This document shows positions 7,063-15,039 of a DNA stretch of 28,020 bases, piece by piece (within the stretch, counting starts at the first letter, position 1; the number at the start of each line of letters is the position of its first letter). The DNA lies in NCBI GenBank assembly GCA_035551935.1, contig DASZMJ010000518.1, positions 1-28,020 of the forward strand, read 5' to 3'. The position numbers and the translations under genes are program-made. Source of the DNA: DASZMJ01 sp035551935. Its GTDB lineage: Bacteria > Planctomycetota > Planctomycetia > Isosphaerales > Isosphaeraceae. The notes under the pieces are model-generated. The model had not been told where the DNA came from and did not search any database. It saw only the letters and a program-made list of their open reading frames with translations.

Positions 7063-8544
7063 ATGAGCGTCGCGACGCCCGAGGTGCGTGATCCGCCGAC
7101 TCGGCCCCGGGGCTGGCAGGTCGGCGTGGGGGAGCTGACGGTCTGGGTCGTCGGCTGGGGGTTGGCGCTGGGGTTCGCCAGGCGGGCGGCGGGCCTCGCG
7201 CGGTCGGGGCTCGCCGACTTCGCGACGAGGCTGGAGCTGGCCGCGATGCCGCTGGCGGCCTGGTCGGCGTGGATCCTGGTGGTGGAGGTCGTCCGACTCG
7301 CCCGGGGGACAGTCGGGGGACCTGTCCGATCGCGGCGGGCGGGCGCGATCGCCTGGCGGGTCGTCGCGATGACGTTGCTGGGGCTCTTCGTGGCCGGGGG
7401 GAGGCTCGAGGTGCTCCTCCAGCTCCGGCAATCCTGGAGCAACTGGCGGCCCGCGGCGATCTCCTCCTGGGACGAGGCGCGGACCACGGCCATGACCCTG
7501 GGCGGCCTCCTCTTCCTGGCGGGCCTGATGCTCGGCCTGGCGCCCCCGTCGCCGCCGAGGGCATCGCGGTCGCGATCGTTGCCGGCGTGGGCCTCGGTGG
7601 TCGTGGCCAGCCTGGCGGGCGTCGCCATCGCGGCGGCAGTGACGGCACCGATCCCGTACCTCGTCCTGGCGGCACTCGAGGGCGTCGGCAACGCCCTCCG
7701 GGCCCGCGACCGGTTCGAGCCCGGCCGCTGGTCGCCGGTGCCCGGGCTCTGGGAGCGGCTCGCGGGCGTCGCGCCGGCGTCGGCCCTGGGCGTGGGTGCA
7801 TGCCTCGCGCTGGCGTTCCTGATCTCGAAGGACGCCCGACGGGCCGATCGCCCGATCGGCTCGATGCGGGCCCTCGCAACCCGGCTCGCGGCCCTCGGCG
7901 CCGCGGCGGGGACGGCGGCCTATCTCGGTCTGGTCTCGATCCGGACGCTGAACCGGCACTTCGCCACCGGGATCGCCGAGGTCGCCGGGTTGCAGGAGGT
8001 ACGGTTCCTGGTGCTCGGGATCGCCGCCTTCGCGGCGGGCCTGGCCGCGCGAGCCGTCGCGCCCCGGCCTGAGGCGGGCCCGCCGGGGCCCTGGGATCGG
8101 CTCTCGAAGGTCGCCGGTCGGGTGGCCCTGATCGTGCTGTTCCTGGCCTCGGGGCTGCTCGTCGCGATCCATGAGCTGACCCGAGACCACGTCCTGCACG
8201 CCCTCTTCGGCCCCGAGCCCCACATGACCCGCGGGGGCCATTGGCTCCTCCGCGCCGGTGACTTCGTCGAGAGCCTCGCCCCCGAGACCGCGATCTCGGT
8301 GATGGCGCTAGGCTGGCTGTCGTTCCATGTCTTCGTCCGGAGTTGGGCCGCGTCGGCGCGGTCGTGGCGGCCGGCGGCGTTCGATCGGATGACGGAATCG
8401 CGGGCGACGTTCGGGCGATTCGCCTGGCTCGCGACGGCGATCACGGTCCTCTTCCTCGCCGCGTTGCCGACCCTCTTCGTCGCCGGCCTGGTGGCCTTCC
8501 ACATGGCCCTCCATGCCGCCGAACTGTGGTCCGGGTCGGCGTGA
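7063..8544 (+). CDS. Polytopic membrane protein of unknown function (about 11 TM segments)
   Basis: I recognise no family. From the ATG at 7063 the product is 493 residues; an ATG at 7048 is also possible, and neither has a strong ribosome-binding site. Hydrophobic segments include LTVWVVGWGLALGFA, AWSAWILVVEVV, VVAMTLLGLFVAG, GLLFLAGLMLGLA, VVVASLAGVAIAAAV, VGACLALAFLIS, GAAAGTAAYLGLV, FLVLGIAAFAAGLAA, VALIVLFLASGLLVA, AISVMALGWLSFHVF and a C-terminal LFLAALPTLFVAGLVAF. A soluble loop before the last pair holds HALFGPEPHMTRGGHW. No transport or enzyme motif is visible. It lies downstream of the palindromic repeat and is probably transcribed alone. Inner membrane location is inferred from hydropathy. 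Confidence 0.8.
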   Translation: MSVATPEVRDPPTRPRGWQVGVGELTVWVVGWGLALGFARRAAGLARSGLADFATRLELAAMPLAAWSAWILVVEVVRLARGTVGGPVRSRRAGAIAWRVVAMTLLGLFVAGGRLEVLLQLRQSWSNWRPAAISSWDEARTTAMTLGGLLFLAGLMLGLAPPSPPRASRSRSLPAWASVVVASLAGVAIAAAVTAPIPYLVLAALEGVGNALRARDRFEPGRWSPVPGLWERLAGVAPASALGVGACLALAFLISKDARRADRPIGSMRALATRLAALGAAAGTAAYLGLVSIRTLNRHFATGIAEVAGLQEVRFLVLGIAAFAAGLAARAVAPRPEAGPPGPWDRLSKVAGRVALIVLFLASGLLVAIHELTRDHVLHALFGPEPHMTRGGHWLLRAGDFVESLAPETAISVMALGWLSFHVFVRSWAASARSWRPAAFDRMTESRATFGRFAWLATAITVLFLAALPTLFVAGLVAFHMALHAAELWSGSA

Positions 8545-8689
8545 GCCGGCCCGCGCGCGACGCGGCCCGAGCGTTCGGGCCCGGGCCGGTCGGGGAGTTC
8601 GGCGGGCCGGCTCATGCGCCGCGAATCGACGCGGGGCACGGAGGGGGGACGGCCGTCCGCGGGTTATCGGCGATCGGATCGCGGTCCGG

Positions 8690-9040
8690 TCACTGGTTGG
8701 CGGCGCGGGGGCTGACGCCCTCGGCCCCGTTGGAGTAGTCGCGGCGCTCCGACGTCGGCCGCGGGCGGAAGAACCCGCGCCGCTGCGGGGCGACGGAGGA
8801 GTAGGTGCGCCGCACCGGCCGTGCGACCACGCGGGCCGGGGCGACGACGCGGGTCGAGGACACGACCGTCCCCCACTCGGAGGGATTGGTCCGGCCGTCC
8901 GTCCCCTGCGCGCCGATGCCGGCCGCGGAGCGGGCCACCGACCCGGCTACCTGGGCCCGCGCCGAGGCGGGCCCGAAGAACAGCAAACCACCGAGCGCCA
9001 GGCACGACCCCAGCGCGAACGGACGCCCTGCGCGAACCAT
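8690..9040 (-). CDS. Small secreted basic protein of unknown function
   Basis: The 116-residue product starts at 9040 (MVRAGRPFALGSCLALGGLL) with GGGGAGGG about 6 nt upstream. A classical signal peptide ends near FGPASARAQ-VA. The mature part is short and rich in Arg, Ser and Val, and contains NPSEWGTVVSSTRVVAPARV and a C-terminal RGFFRPRPTSERRDY. No domain is recognised. It stands alone, convergent with the membrane protein gene and divergent from the copper ATPase gene. Periplasmic or surface location is predicted from the signal peptide. Confidence 0.6.
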   Translation of the reverse strand: MVRAGRPFALGSCLALGGLLFFGPASARAQVAGSVARSAAGIGAQGTDGRTNPSEWGTVVSSTRVVAPARVVARPVRRTYSSVAPQRRGFFRPRPTSERRDYSNGAEGVSPRAANQ

Positions 9041-9372
9041 CGGACCCTCCCCGGCCGTCCGGCCGGTTGTTGAGCCCGTCCGCGTCGTGCGCCGCCCCGC
9101 CGTCCAAGGCCCGCAGGGGGACCCCGACCGTGGGGGTGCGCAGGCGTGGGCGAGTCGCAAGTGCGTTGCGACCTCAGTCGGATTGTGACATCCAACACGA
9201 CCCTGAGATGGCATCTGTATTATTGCCGCGCGCCGGGGTCGATGGCCAGTGGGTTCATCCTTATTTTTTCCGGACACCTTCCTGTTGATCTCGCCCCCTT
9301 GATCCGGCGGGGACAATGGGATGCGGCCCGAGCCGATGGCGCGGGCCTTGCCGGCGAGGGGGGAGGGTCACC
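9041..9372. other. Divergent intergenic region before the copper ATPase gene
   Basis: This 332-bp stretch has no credible gene. Roughly 9170-9275 is AT-richer than its surroundings, includes a TATTAT box (9218-9223), and probably holds promoters for both flanking genes. No -35 box at a proper distance could be fixed, and no copper-regulator operator is recognisable. Confidence 0.4.
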
Positions 9373-11979
9373 ATGGCCGCCGAAGCCGAGGTCGAAGTCG
9401 TCCGGGTGCCGATCGAGGGCATGACCTGCGACCATTGCGTCGGCACGGTCCGGGGCGCCCTGGAGGCCGTGCCCGGCGTGCGCTCCGCGGCCGTCGACCT
9501 GCAAGGCCGTCGCGCCGAGGTCGCCGTCGAGCCCGGCGCCGACCCCTCCCGACTCCGAAACGCCGTCGAGGCCGCGGGCTACAAGGTGCCGGGCGAGATC
9601 GTGACGGTCGGTGCCCATGATGCGGCCTCGTCCGTAGCAGGCACGCTCCGCGTGCCGTCCGCAATACCGCACCGTTCGGATGGTGAGGCGGACGGCACGC
9701 GGAGCGTGCCTGCTACGGAAGATCGGGCGGACGGCACGCGGAGCGTGCCTGCTACGGACGAGGCTCCCGAGGAGTGGGACCTGGCCATCGGTGGCATGCA
9801 CTGCGCGAGCTGCGTGGCGCGGGTCGAGGGGGCGCTGGCGAAGGTGCCGGGCGTGGCCGAGGCGAGGGTCAACCTGGCGACCGAGCGGGCACGGGTCCTG
9901 GTCGATCCGGGCAAGGTGGACGAAGCCGAGATCGAACGGGCGGTCGCCGCGGCGGGATACTCGGCCAGGAAGGCGGAGGACGACCCGTCGCAGGGGGCCG
10001 ATGCGATCCGTCGCGAGCGGGCCGAGCGGGTCGCGGCCTGGCGCAAGAGATTGGTGGCGGGGATCGCCTTGACGGTCCCGCTGGTCGTCCTGGGATACGG
10101 CCCGATGCTGGCGCCGCACGCCTTCGGGCACGCGGGATGGATCGGCTGGGCGATGCTCGCGTTGGCGACGCCGCTCCAGCTCTACCTCGGCGGCCCGTAC
10201 CTGGCCGGGGCCTGGGGCCGGCTCCGGCAAGGCACGACGAACATGGATACCTTGATCGCCCTCGGCACCACGACGGCCTACGGATATAGCCTCGCCAGGC
10301 TCCTGGCCGGCGACGACCAGGGCGCCCATTACTTCATGGACGCCGGGATCATCCTGACGCTCATCACGCTCGGCAAGTACCTCGAGACCCGCTCCAAGGG
10401 CGAGGCCGGCGCGGCGATCGAGCGGCTACTCGACCTGGCCCCGAAGACGGCCCGGGTCGTCCGCGACGGCCGCGAGGCCGAGGTCCCGCTGGCCGAGGTC
10501 CGCCGCGGCGACCTCGTTCGGGTCCGGCCCGGCGAGGCGATCCCGGTGGATGGGGTGGTCCGCGAGGGGGCGTCGAGCGTCGACGAGTCGATGCTCACCG
10601 GCGAGTCGATCCCGGTCGAGAAAGGGCCCGGCGACCGCGTCGCGGGGGCGACCCAGAACGGCGACGGCACCTTGCTCGTCGAGGCCCGCCGGCTCGGCCG
10701 CGAGAGCGCGCTGGAGGGGATCGTCCGGCTCGTCCGCGAGGCCCAGGGCTCCAAGGCCGGCGTCCAGCGCCTGGCCGACGCGATCAGCGCCCGGTTCGTG
10801 CCGGCGGTCCTGGTCGTGGCGCTGGCGACCCTGCTCGGCTGGGGCCTGGCGACCGGCCATTGGGGCCGCGCGGTGCTCAACGCGGCGGCCGTGCTCATCA
10901 TCGCCTGCCCCTGCGCCCTCGGCCTGGCGACCCCGATGGCCGTGGCCGTCGCCACCGGCCGCGGGGCCAGGGCGGGCCTGCTCGTGCGCGAGGCGTCGGC
11001 CTTCGAGCGGATGGACCGGCTCAAGGTCGTCGTCTTCGACAAGACCGGCACCCTCACCGAGGGTCGGCCGAGCGTGACCGGCGTGGTGGCCGTCGCCGGC
11101 TGGGACCGCGACCGCCTCCTCAAGCTCGCCGCCGCGGCCGAATCCGCCAGCGAGCACCCTTTGGCGCGGGCCTTGAATCCGTGGGCGGCCGAGTCGAAGG
11201 TCGAGGACTTCCGCGCCGTCCGAGGCGGCGGTGTTTCGGCGCGGGTCGTTGGCGTAGCCGTTCTCGTCGGCTCGGCGCGGTTCCTGGTCGACTCCGGGGT
11301 CGATCCGAGGCCGATCGACGAACCGGCCCGACGCTGGGAGCAGGAGGCGAAGACGGTCCTCCGCGTCGCGGTCGACGGGAAGGCCGTCGGCGCGATCGCA
11401 TTGGCCGACACGCTCAAGCCGACGGCCCGCGCGGCGGTCGAGGCGGTCCGGGCGCAAGGGGTCGAGGTGGCCCTCCTGACCGGCGACAACGCCGCGACGG
11501 CGCTGGCCATCGCCGCGCAGCTCGGCCTGCCGGCCGACCGCGTCTTTGCCGAGGTCTTGCCCGACGGCAAGGCCGCGACGATCGCCGGCCTCCGCGACGG
11601 CGGCAAGCGGGTGGCGATGGTCGGCGACGGCCTGAACGACGCCCCGGCCCTCGCCGCGGCCGACGTCGGCATTGCGCTGGGGACCGGCACCGACCTGGCC
11701 AAGGCCGCCGCCGACGTCGTGATCGCCACCGGCGACCCGCGCGGCGTGGCCCGCGCCTTGCAGCTCGGCCGGGCCACGTTGCGGGCGATCCGGCAGAACC
11801 TCTTCTGGGCATTCGCCTACAACACCATCGGCATCCCCCTGGCCGCTTTCGGCCTCTTCGGCGACTACGGCCCCCTGATCGCCGCAGTGGCCATGTCGCT
11901 CAGCTCGGTGACGGTCGTCGCCCGGTCGGCCCTGCTCGCCGGCCTCCGGCTGGACGACGGCCCGGCCGCTGTGGGATAA
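9373..11979 (+). CDS. copA: Copper-translocating P1B-type ATPase with two heavy-metal-associated domains
   Basis: This 868-residue inner-membrane pump probably exports Cu+ using ATP. Two HMA domains lie at the N-terminus, with GMTCDHC (Cys19, Cys22) and GMHCASC (Cys144, Cys147). The membrane domain contains the transport motif CPCALGLATP (Cys512, Cys514). Actuator motif DESMLTGES, phosphorylation motif DKTGTLTEG (Asp556), SEHPLARAL, TGDNAATALA and GDGLNDAPALAAADVGIALG are all intact. The start ATG at 9373 follows GGGGAGGG. Length and order match CopA. Odd feature: the linker between the HMA domains (about residues 87-129) is built from three copies of a palindromic DNA repeat, giving DGTRSVPAT twice. 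No chaperone or copper regulator lies next to it. Ag+ could also be carried. Confidence 0.95.
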   Translation: MAAEAEVEVVRVPIEGMTCDHCVGTVRGALEAVPGVRSAAVDLQGRRAEVAVEPGADPSRLRNAVEAAGYKVPGEIVTVGAHDAASSVAGTLRVPSAIPHRSDGEADGTRSVPATEDRADGTRSVPATDEAPEEWDLAIGGMHCASCVARVEGALAKVPGVAEARVNLATERARVLVDPGKVDEAEIERAVAAAGYSARKAEDDPSQGADAIRRERAERVAAWRKRLVAGIALTVPLVVLGYGPMLAPHAFGHAGWIGWAMLALATPLQLYLGGPYLAGAWGRLRQGTTNMDTLIALGTTTAYGYSLARLLAGDDQGAHYFMDAGIILTLITLGKYLETRSKGEAGAAIERLLDLAPKTARVVRDGREAEVPLAEVRRGDLVRVRPGEAIPVDGVVREGASSVDESMLTGESIPVEKGPGDRVAGATQNGDGTLLVEARRLGRESALEGIVRLVREAQGSKAGVQRLADAISARFVPAVLVVALATLLGWGLATGHWGRAVLNAAAVLIIACPCALGLATPMAVAVATGRGARAGLLVREASAFERMDRLKVVVFDKTGTLTEGRPSVTGVVAVAGWDRDRLLKLAAAAESASEHPLARALNPWAAESKVEDFRAVRGGGVSARVVGVAVLVGSARFLVDSGVDPRPIDEPARRWEQEAKTVLRVAVDGKAVGAIALADTLKPTARAAVEAVRAQGVEVALLTGDNAATALAIAAQLGLPADRVFAEVLPDGKAATIAGLRDGGKRVAMVGDGLNDAPALAAADVGIALGTGTDLAKAAADVVIATGDPRGVARALQLGRATLRAIRQNLFWAFAYNTIGIPLAAFGLFGDYGPLIAAVAMSLSSVTVVARSALLAGLRLDDGPAAVG
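9631..9758. repeat. Palindromic repeat, three 31-bp copies inside the copper ATPase gene
   Basis: Copies lie at 9631-9661 (inverted), 9689-9719 and 9728-9758 (direct). Each reads CGGACGGCACGCGGAGCGTG followed by CCTGCTACGGA, or its complement. The inner GGCACGC-GGA-GCGTGCC is a hairpin. Copies 2 and 3 are spaced 39 bp (13 codons), and the whole block keeps the frame between the two metal-binding domains. Confidence 0.9.
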
Positions 11980-12008
11980 AGGAACCCTCGCCCCGGTTGA
12001 GGTAATCG

Positions 12009-12089
12009 ACCCTCACCCCGGCCCTCTCCCAGGGGGAGAGGGAGAAAGCATGGCCCCCTCTCCGCCCGGAAGAGGGCCGGGGTGAGGGT
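12009..12089. repeat. Inverted repeat between copper ATPase and SGNH genes
   Basis: Arms ACCCTCACCCCGGCCCTCT (12009-12027) and its perfect complement (12071-12089) enclose a 43-bp purine/pyrimidine-biased spacer. This resembles the dispersed 'CCCTCACCCCGGCCCTCTCCC' repeats known from many bacterial genomes (general recollection). It could end the copper ATPase transcript. The right arm also supplies the only GAGG-like bases before the next start codon, at an unusually long 15 nt. Confidence 0.8.
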
Positions 12090-12103
12090 TTGTTGATGAA
12101 CCC

Positions 12104-13420
12104 ATGCGGCTCTCCGTCACGACCCGACCGAAGCCCCCGCCGGCCCGGCAGCGGCTGCTCCCCTTCGGCGAGCGCGCCGAGCGGCTCGACCGTCGCTTCC
12201 GGCGCGGGATCGCGGCGGCGACGGCCCTCGCGCTGGTCGCCCTCGTCGCCGGCACGGCGACCGGCCGCGACCTCGTCCTGAAGCTCGTCGTGCGGGCGAA
12301 GTGGGCCGTGCAAGGCGTCGTCGGCCTGGAGCCCGACCGGACCGACATCGATGCCGAATGGGCCCGGCGGCGGGCCCGCGACATCGCGCACACGAAGGAC
12401 GATTTCCGCGTCGCCGTGGCCGAGGAGGCGTCGGGCGTCGGCCGCTTCCTGAAGGTGTCGGGCATGGACCCCGACTCGGCGCTGATCCGCTGGGCGAATT
12501 ATGACCATACGCTGGTGCTCTCGTCGCGGGTGTTCGAGGCCGACGAGCGCCGGTCGTACCGCCTCCGGCCGCACGTCCGGTCGTTCTGGGTCCAGAACCT
12601 GCCGATCGGCCGGGGGGTCGCGACGATCGCCCTGGTGCCCGACGAGCCCGCCGTCCGCGCCGCGGTCGGCGGCTCGGGGGGTCGGCTCGTGTCCGGGTCC
12701 GAGCAGACCACCAACTCGTGGGGCCTCCGCGGCCCCGAGCCCGACCGGGGCGCGGCCGTCCATGGGATCGTCGTCGGCGACTCGTTCATGCAAGGGGTCC
12801 TCGTCGGCGACGCCGACACCCCGCCGGCCCGCCTCGAGCGCCGGCTCGCCGAGGCGTGGGGTGTGCCCGTCTCGGTCCTGAACGCCGGGCTGCTCGGCTA
12901 TTCACCCGAGCAATATTACTGGACGTTGATCGAATACGCCGACCGCTTCAAGCCGCAGTTCGTCGTCCTGAGCCTCTTCGCCAATGACTTCGGCAGCCTC
13001 GGCGACGCGCTCGACCACGGCAAGGGCGACTGGGACGAGGGGAGATTCTGGCTCAACGAGGCCGAGCAGTTCTGCCGGTCGCGCGGCATCCTGCTGATCA
13101 TCACCCCGGTCCCCTGCGAGGTGCAGATCGGCGCCCGTCGGCGGCTGGGGAACTACCCCGGCCAGGTCTCGAACATCTGCCAGGCCGGCGGCCTCGACTG
13201 GTGCGACCCGATCGAGGACTTCGTCGACGAGCACCTCCGCCTCGTCCGCGAGGGGGAGCGCCACGGCCGGCGCCCTTACCACTGCCCCCTCTTCCTCGGC
13301 CGGATCGGCGACGGCCACTTCTCCCCCGAGGGCGCCGAGACCTGGGCCCGCGCCCTCGCCACCCGCATCGCGCTGCGGCTCAAGCCGCCCGCCGACACGA
13401 CCGTCGGGGCGTCGCCATGA
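12104..13420 (+). CDS. Membrane-anchored SGNH/GDSL hydrolase-like protein 1
   Basis: The 438-residue product has a basic N-terminus, one membrane segment (about residues 35-52, GIAAATALALVALVAGTA) and a soluble outer domain. Block I is GDSFMQG with the nucleophile Ser227. NAGLLGYSPEQYY fits the middle blocks, and D403-G-H405 in DGHFSPEGAETWA fits the C-terminal Asp/His block. Such enzymes are esterases or O-acetyl-group enzymes acting on polysaccharides; the substrate is unknown. It overlaps the next gene by 4 bp (ATGA), and that neighbour is a close paralogue, so the two probably work together. No earlier in-frame start exists. Confidence 0.78.
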   Translation: MRLSVTTRPKPPPARQRLLPFGERAERLDRRFRRGIAAATALALVALVAGTATGRDLVLKLVVRAKWAVQGVVGLEPDRTDIDAEWARRRARDIAHTKDDFRVAVAEEASGVGRFLKVSGMDPDSALIRWANYDHTLVLSSRVFEADERRSYRLRPHVRSFWVQNLPIGRGVATIALVPDEPAVRAAVGGSGGRLVSGSEQTTNSWGLRGPEPDRGAAVHGIVVGDSFMQGVLVGDADTPPARLERRLAEAWGVPVSVLNAGLLGYSPEQYYWTLIEYADRFKPQFVVLSLFANDFGSLGDALDHGKGDWDEGRFWLNEAEQFCRSRGILLIITPVPCEVQIGARRRLGNYPGQVSNICQAGGLDWCDPIEDFVDEHLRLVREGERHGRRPYHCPLFLGRIGDGHFSPEGAETWARALATRIALRLKPPADTTVGASP

Positions 13421-14676
13421 GCCGCGGTCCATCGAAGCACCGTCGGTTGTTCAAAACTGGGATCATCGTTGCGACCGCGCTGATCGCCGCGGCGGTCGTG
13501 GCCGCGGTGCCCGCCGGTCGCCGCCGCGCGCTCGACGTCGCCGCGAAGGCCCGGCGGTCGGCCGAGGCCGCCATCGGCCTCGAGCCCGACCGCGCCGTCG
13601 TCGCCGCCGAATGGGCCCGCAAGCGGCGCATCGGCGTCGTGCAAGCCCGCGTCAATTTGACGAATTTTTATAACAAGACGACCCCCGAGATCCGCCGTCT
13701 CTTCGAGGTCGGCGGCCTGGCGCCCGGGGACACCCTGATCCGCTGGGGGCGGGCCGACCCGAGCTTCGTCGTGTCGTCGAAGGTCTTCGAGGCCGACGAG
13801 AGCGGCCGGTCGTACCGCCTGCGGCCGAACCTGCGGTCGGTCTGGCTCCGGCAGGTCACGCCGCAGGGGGCGCCGCTCATGCTGCTGGAGGTGCCCGACA
13901 CGCCCGAGGTCCGCGCCGCCGCCGGGCCAGCCGGGGCGATCGTGGACGAGGGGTCGATCCAGACGACCAATTCCTGGGGCCTCCGCGGCCCGGAGCCCGA
14001 CCCGGAGGCGACGTTGCGCGGGATCGTCCTCGGCGACTCGTTCATGCAGGGCATGTTCGTCGGCGACGCCGACACCCCGCCGCTGTTGCTCGAGAAGCGG
14101 CTCGCCGACGCCTGGCGCGTGCCCGTCTCCGTCCTCAACACCGGCCACATCGGCTATTCGCCCGAGCAATATTATTACACTTTGAAGCAATACGCCGACC
14201 GCTTCCGGCCCCACTTCGTCGTCGTGAGCGTCTGCCCGAACGACTTCGGCGACTACAACGACGTGCTCGCCGGCAAGGGGGACTCGTGGGACGAGGCGGG
14301 GTACTGGCTCGGCGAGATCGCACAGGTCTGCCGCTCGCGGGCGATCCCCTGCGTCCTCGTGCCCGTCCCCGTCGACGCGCAGGTCGTCAACTCCCGCCGC
14401 GACCTGTACTATCCCGCCCGGTTGACGCACCTCTTCCCCGCCGGGCCGCCGTTGTACTGCGACCCGCTCAACGACTTCATCGACGAACACCTCCGCCTCG
14501 TCCGCGACGGCGACCGCCGCGGCCAACGCCCCTCGACGAGCCCGCTCTACAACCTCCAGATCGCCGACAACCACTTCTCCCCCCTCGGCGCCGCCCTCTG
14601 GGCCCGCGTCGTCGCCCGCCGGCTCACCCTCCTCGTCGATCCCCCGCCATCGGCAGAGTCTTCCCAGGAGCGTTGA
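13417..14676 (+). CDS. Membrane-anchored SGNH/GDSL hydrolase-like protein 2 (paralogue of protein 1)
   Basis: The 419-residue product starts at the ATG of the ATGA overlap with the gene before, indicating translational coupling. It has a membrane segment near the N-terminus (TGIIVATALIAAAVVAAVPA), then a lumenal domain. GDSFMQG carries the nucleophile Ser208, and the Asp-His block is DNHFSPLGAALWA. Long stretches equal protein 1, such as TTNSWGLRGPEPD and VGDADTPP, and Y-A-D-R-F precedes a shared VV core. The pair arose by tandem duplication. The second copy contains the AT-rich insertion NLTNFYNKTTPEIRR that differs from copy 1. The substrate is unknown; a role in acetylation or deacetylation of an exported glycan is only a guess. 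Confidence 0.78.
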   Translation: MSRGPSKHRRLFKTGIIVATALIAAAVVAAVPAGRRRALDVAAKARRSAEAAIGLEPDRAVVAAEWARKRRIGVVQARVNLTNFYNKTTPEIRRLFEVGGLAPGDTLIRWGRADPSFVVSSKVFEADESGRSYRLRPNLRSVWLRQVTPQGAPLMLLEVPDTPEVRAAAGPAGAIVDEGSIQTTNSWGLRGPEPDPEATLRGIVLGDSFMQGMFVGDADTPPLLLEKRLADAWRVPVSVLNTGHIGYSPEQYYYTLKQYADRFRPHFVVVSVCPNDFGDYNDVLAGKGDSWDEAGYWLGEIAQVCRSRAIPCVLVPVPVDAQVVNSRRDLYYPARLTHLFPAGPPLYCDPLNDFIDEHLRLVRDGDRRGQRPSTSPLYNLQIADNHFSPLGAALWARVVARRLTLLVDPPPSAESSQER

Positions 14677-15039
14677 TCGCCCTTGTCTCTCCAATGTCCC
14701 GTGGGTTCGTTCGGTCGTGGCCCTGGGACCCCCTCGCGTCGCGCAGGAACGACGATGCGATTCCAGACTTCGGCGGTGGGTTCGTTCGGAAAACACAACC
14801 CAACTTCCGTCCTTCTCAGGACTTCGGCGGTGGGTTCGTTTTACGAACTCGACGTAACTCCCCGTTCGCGCGGGGCGGACCGGAACGACGGGCGTGGACC
14901 GGGGAGGGGGCGAAGAGTCGCGGCGCGGAACGAACCGAACGGGGCAATGGGTGGCCTGGGAGGAGGATGCCGGCGCGAGGGCGCCGGCGCGGAACGAACC
15001 GAAGAATCCCCGGCCGCTTGCCCCTGTCCTTCGGCCCCA
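14677..15039. repeat. Intergenic region with five GGTTCGTT/AACGAACC repeats
   Basis: No gene is seen here. GGGTTCGTT occurs at 14703-14711, 14778-14786 and 14832-14840, and its opposite strand form GGAACGAACCGAA at 14927-14939 and 14991-15003. The first group includes a 21-bp direct repeat of the GACTTCGGCGGTGGGTTCGT type (14766-14786, 14820-14840). The region lies between convergent genes, so it is not a promoter region. It may terminate both transcripts or be a degraded repeat cluster. Confidence 0.7.

Noticed and set aside
9631..9758. CRISPR-like array
   Set aside because: Only three units, one inverted, with unequal spacing, and lying inside a coding gene. It is a palindromic repeat, not CRISPR.
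14703..15004. CRISPR or iteron origin
   Set aside because: Units are in both orientations, with irregular spacing and no cas or replication gene nearby.
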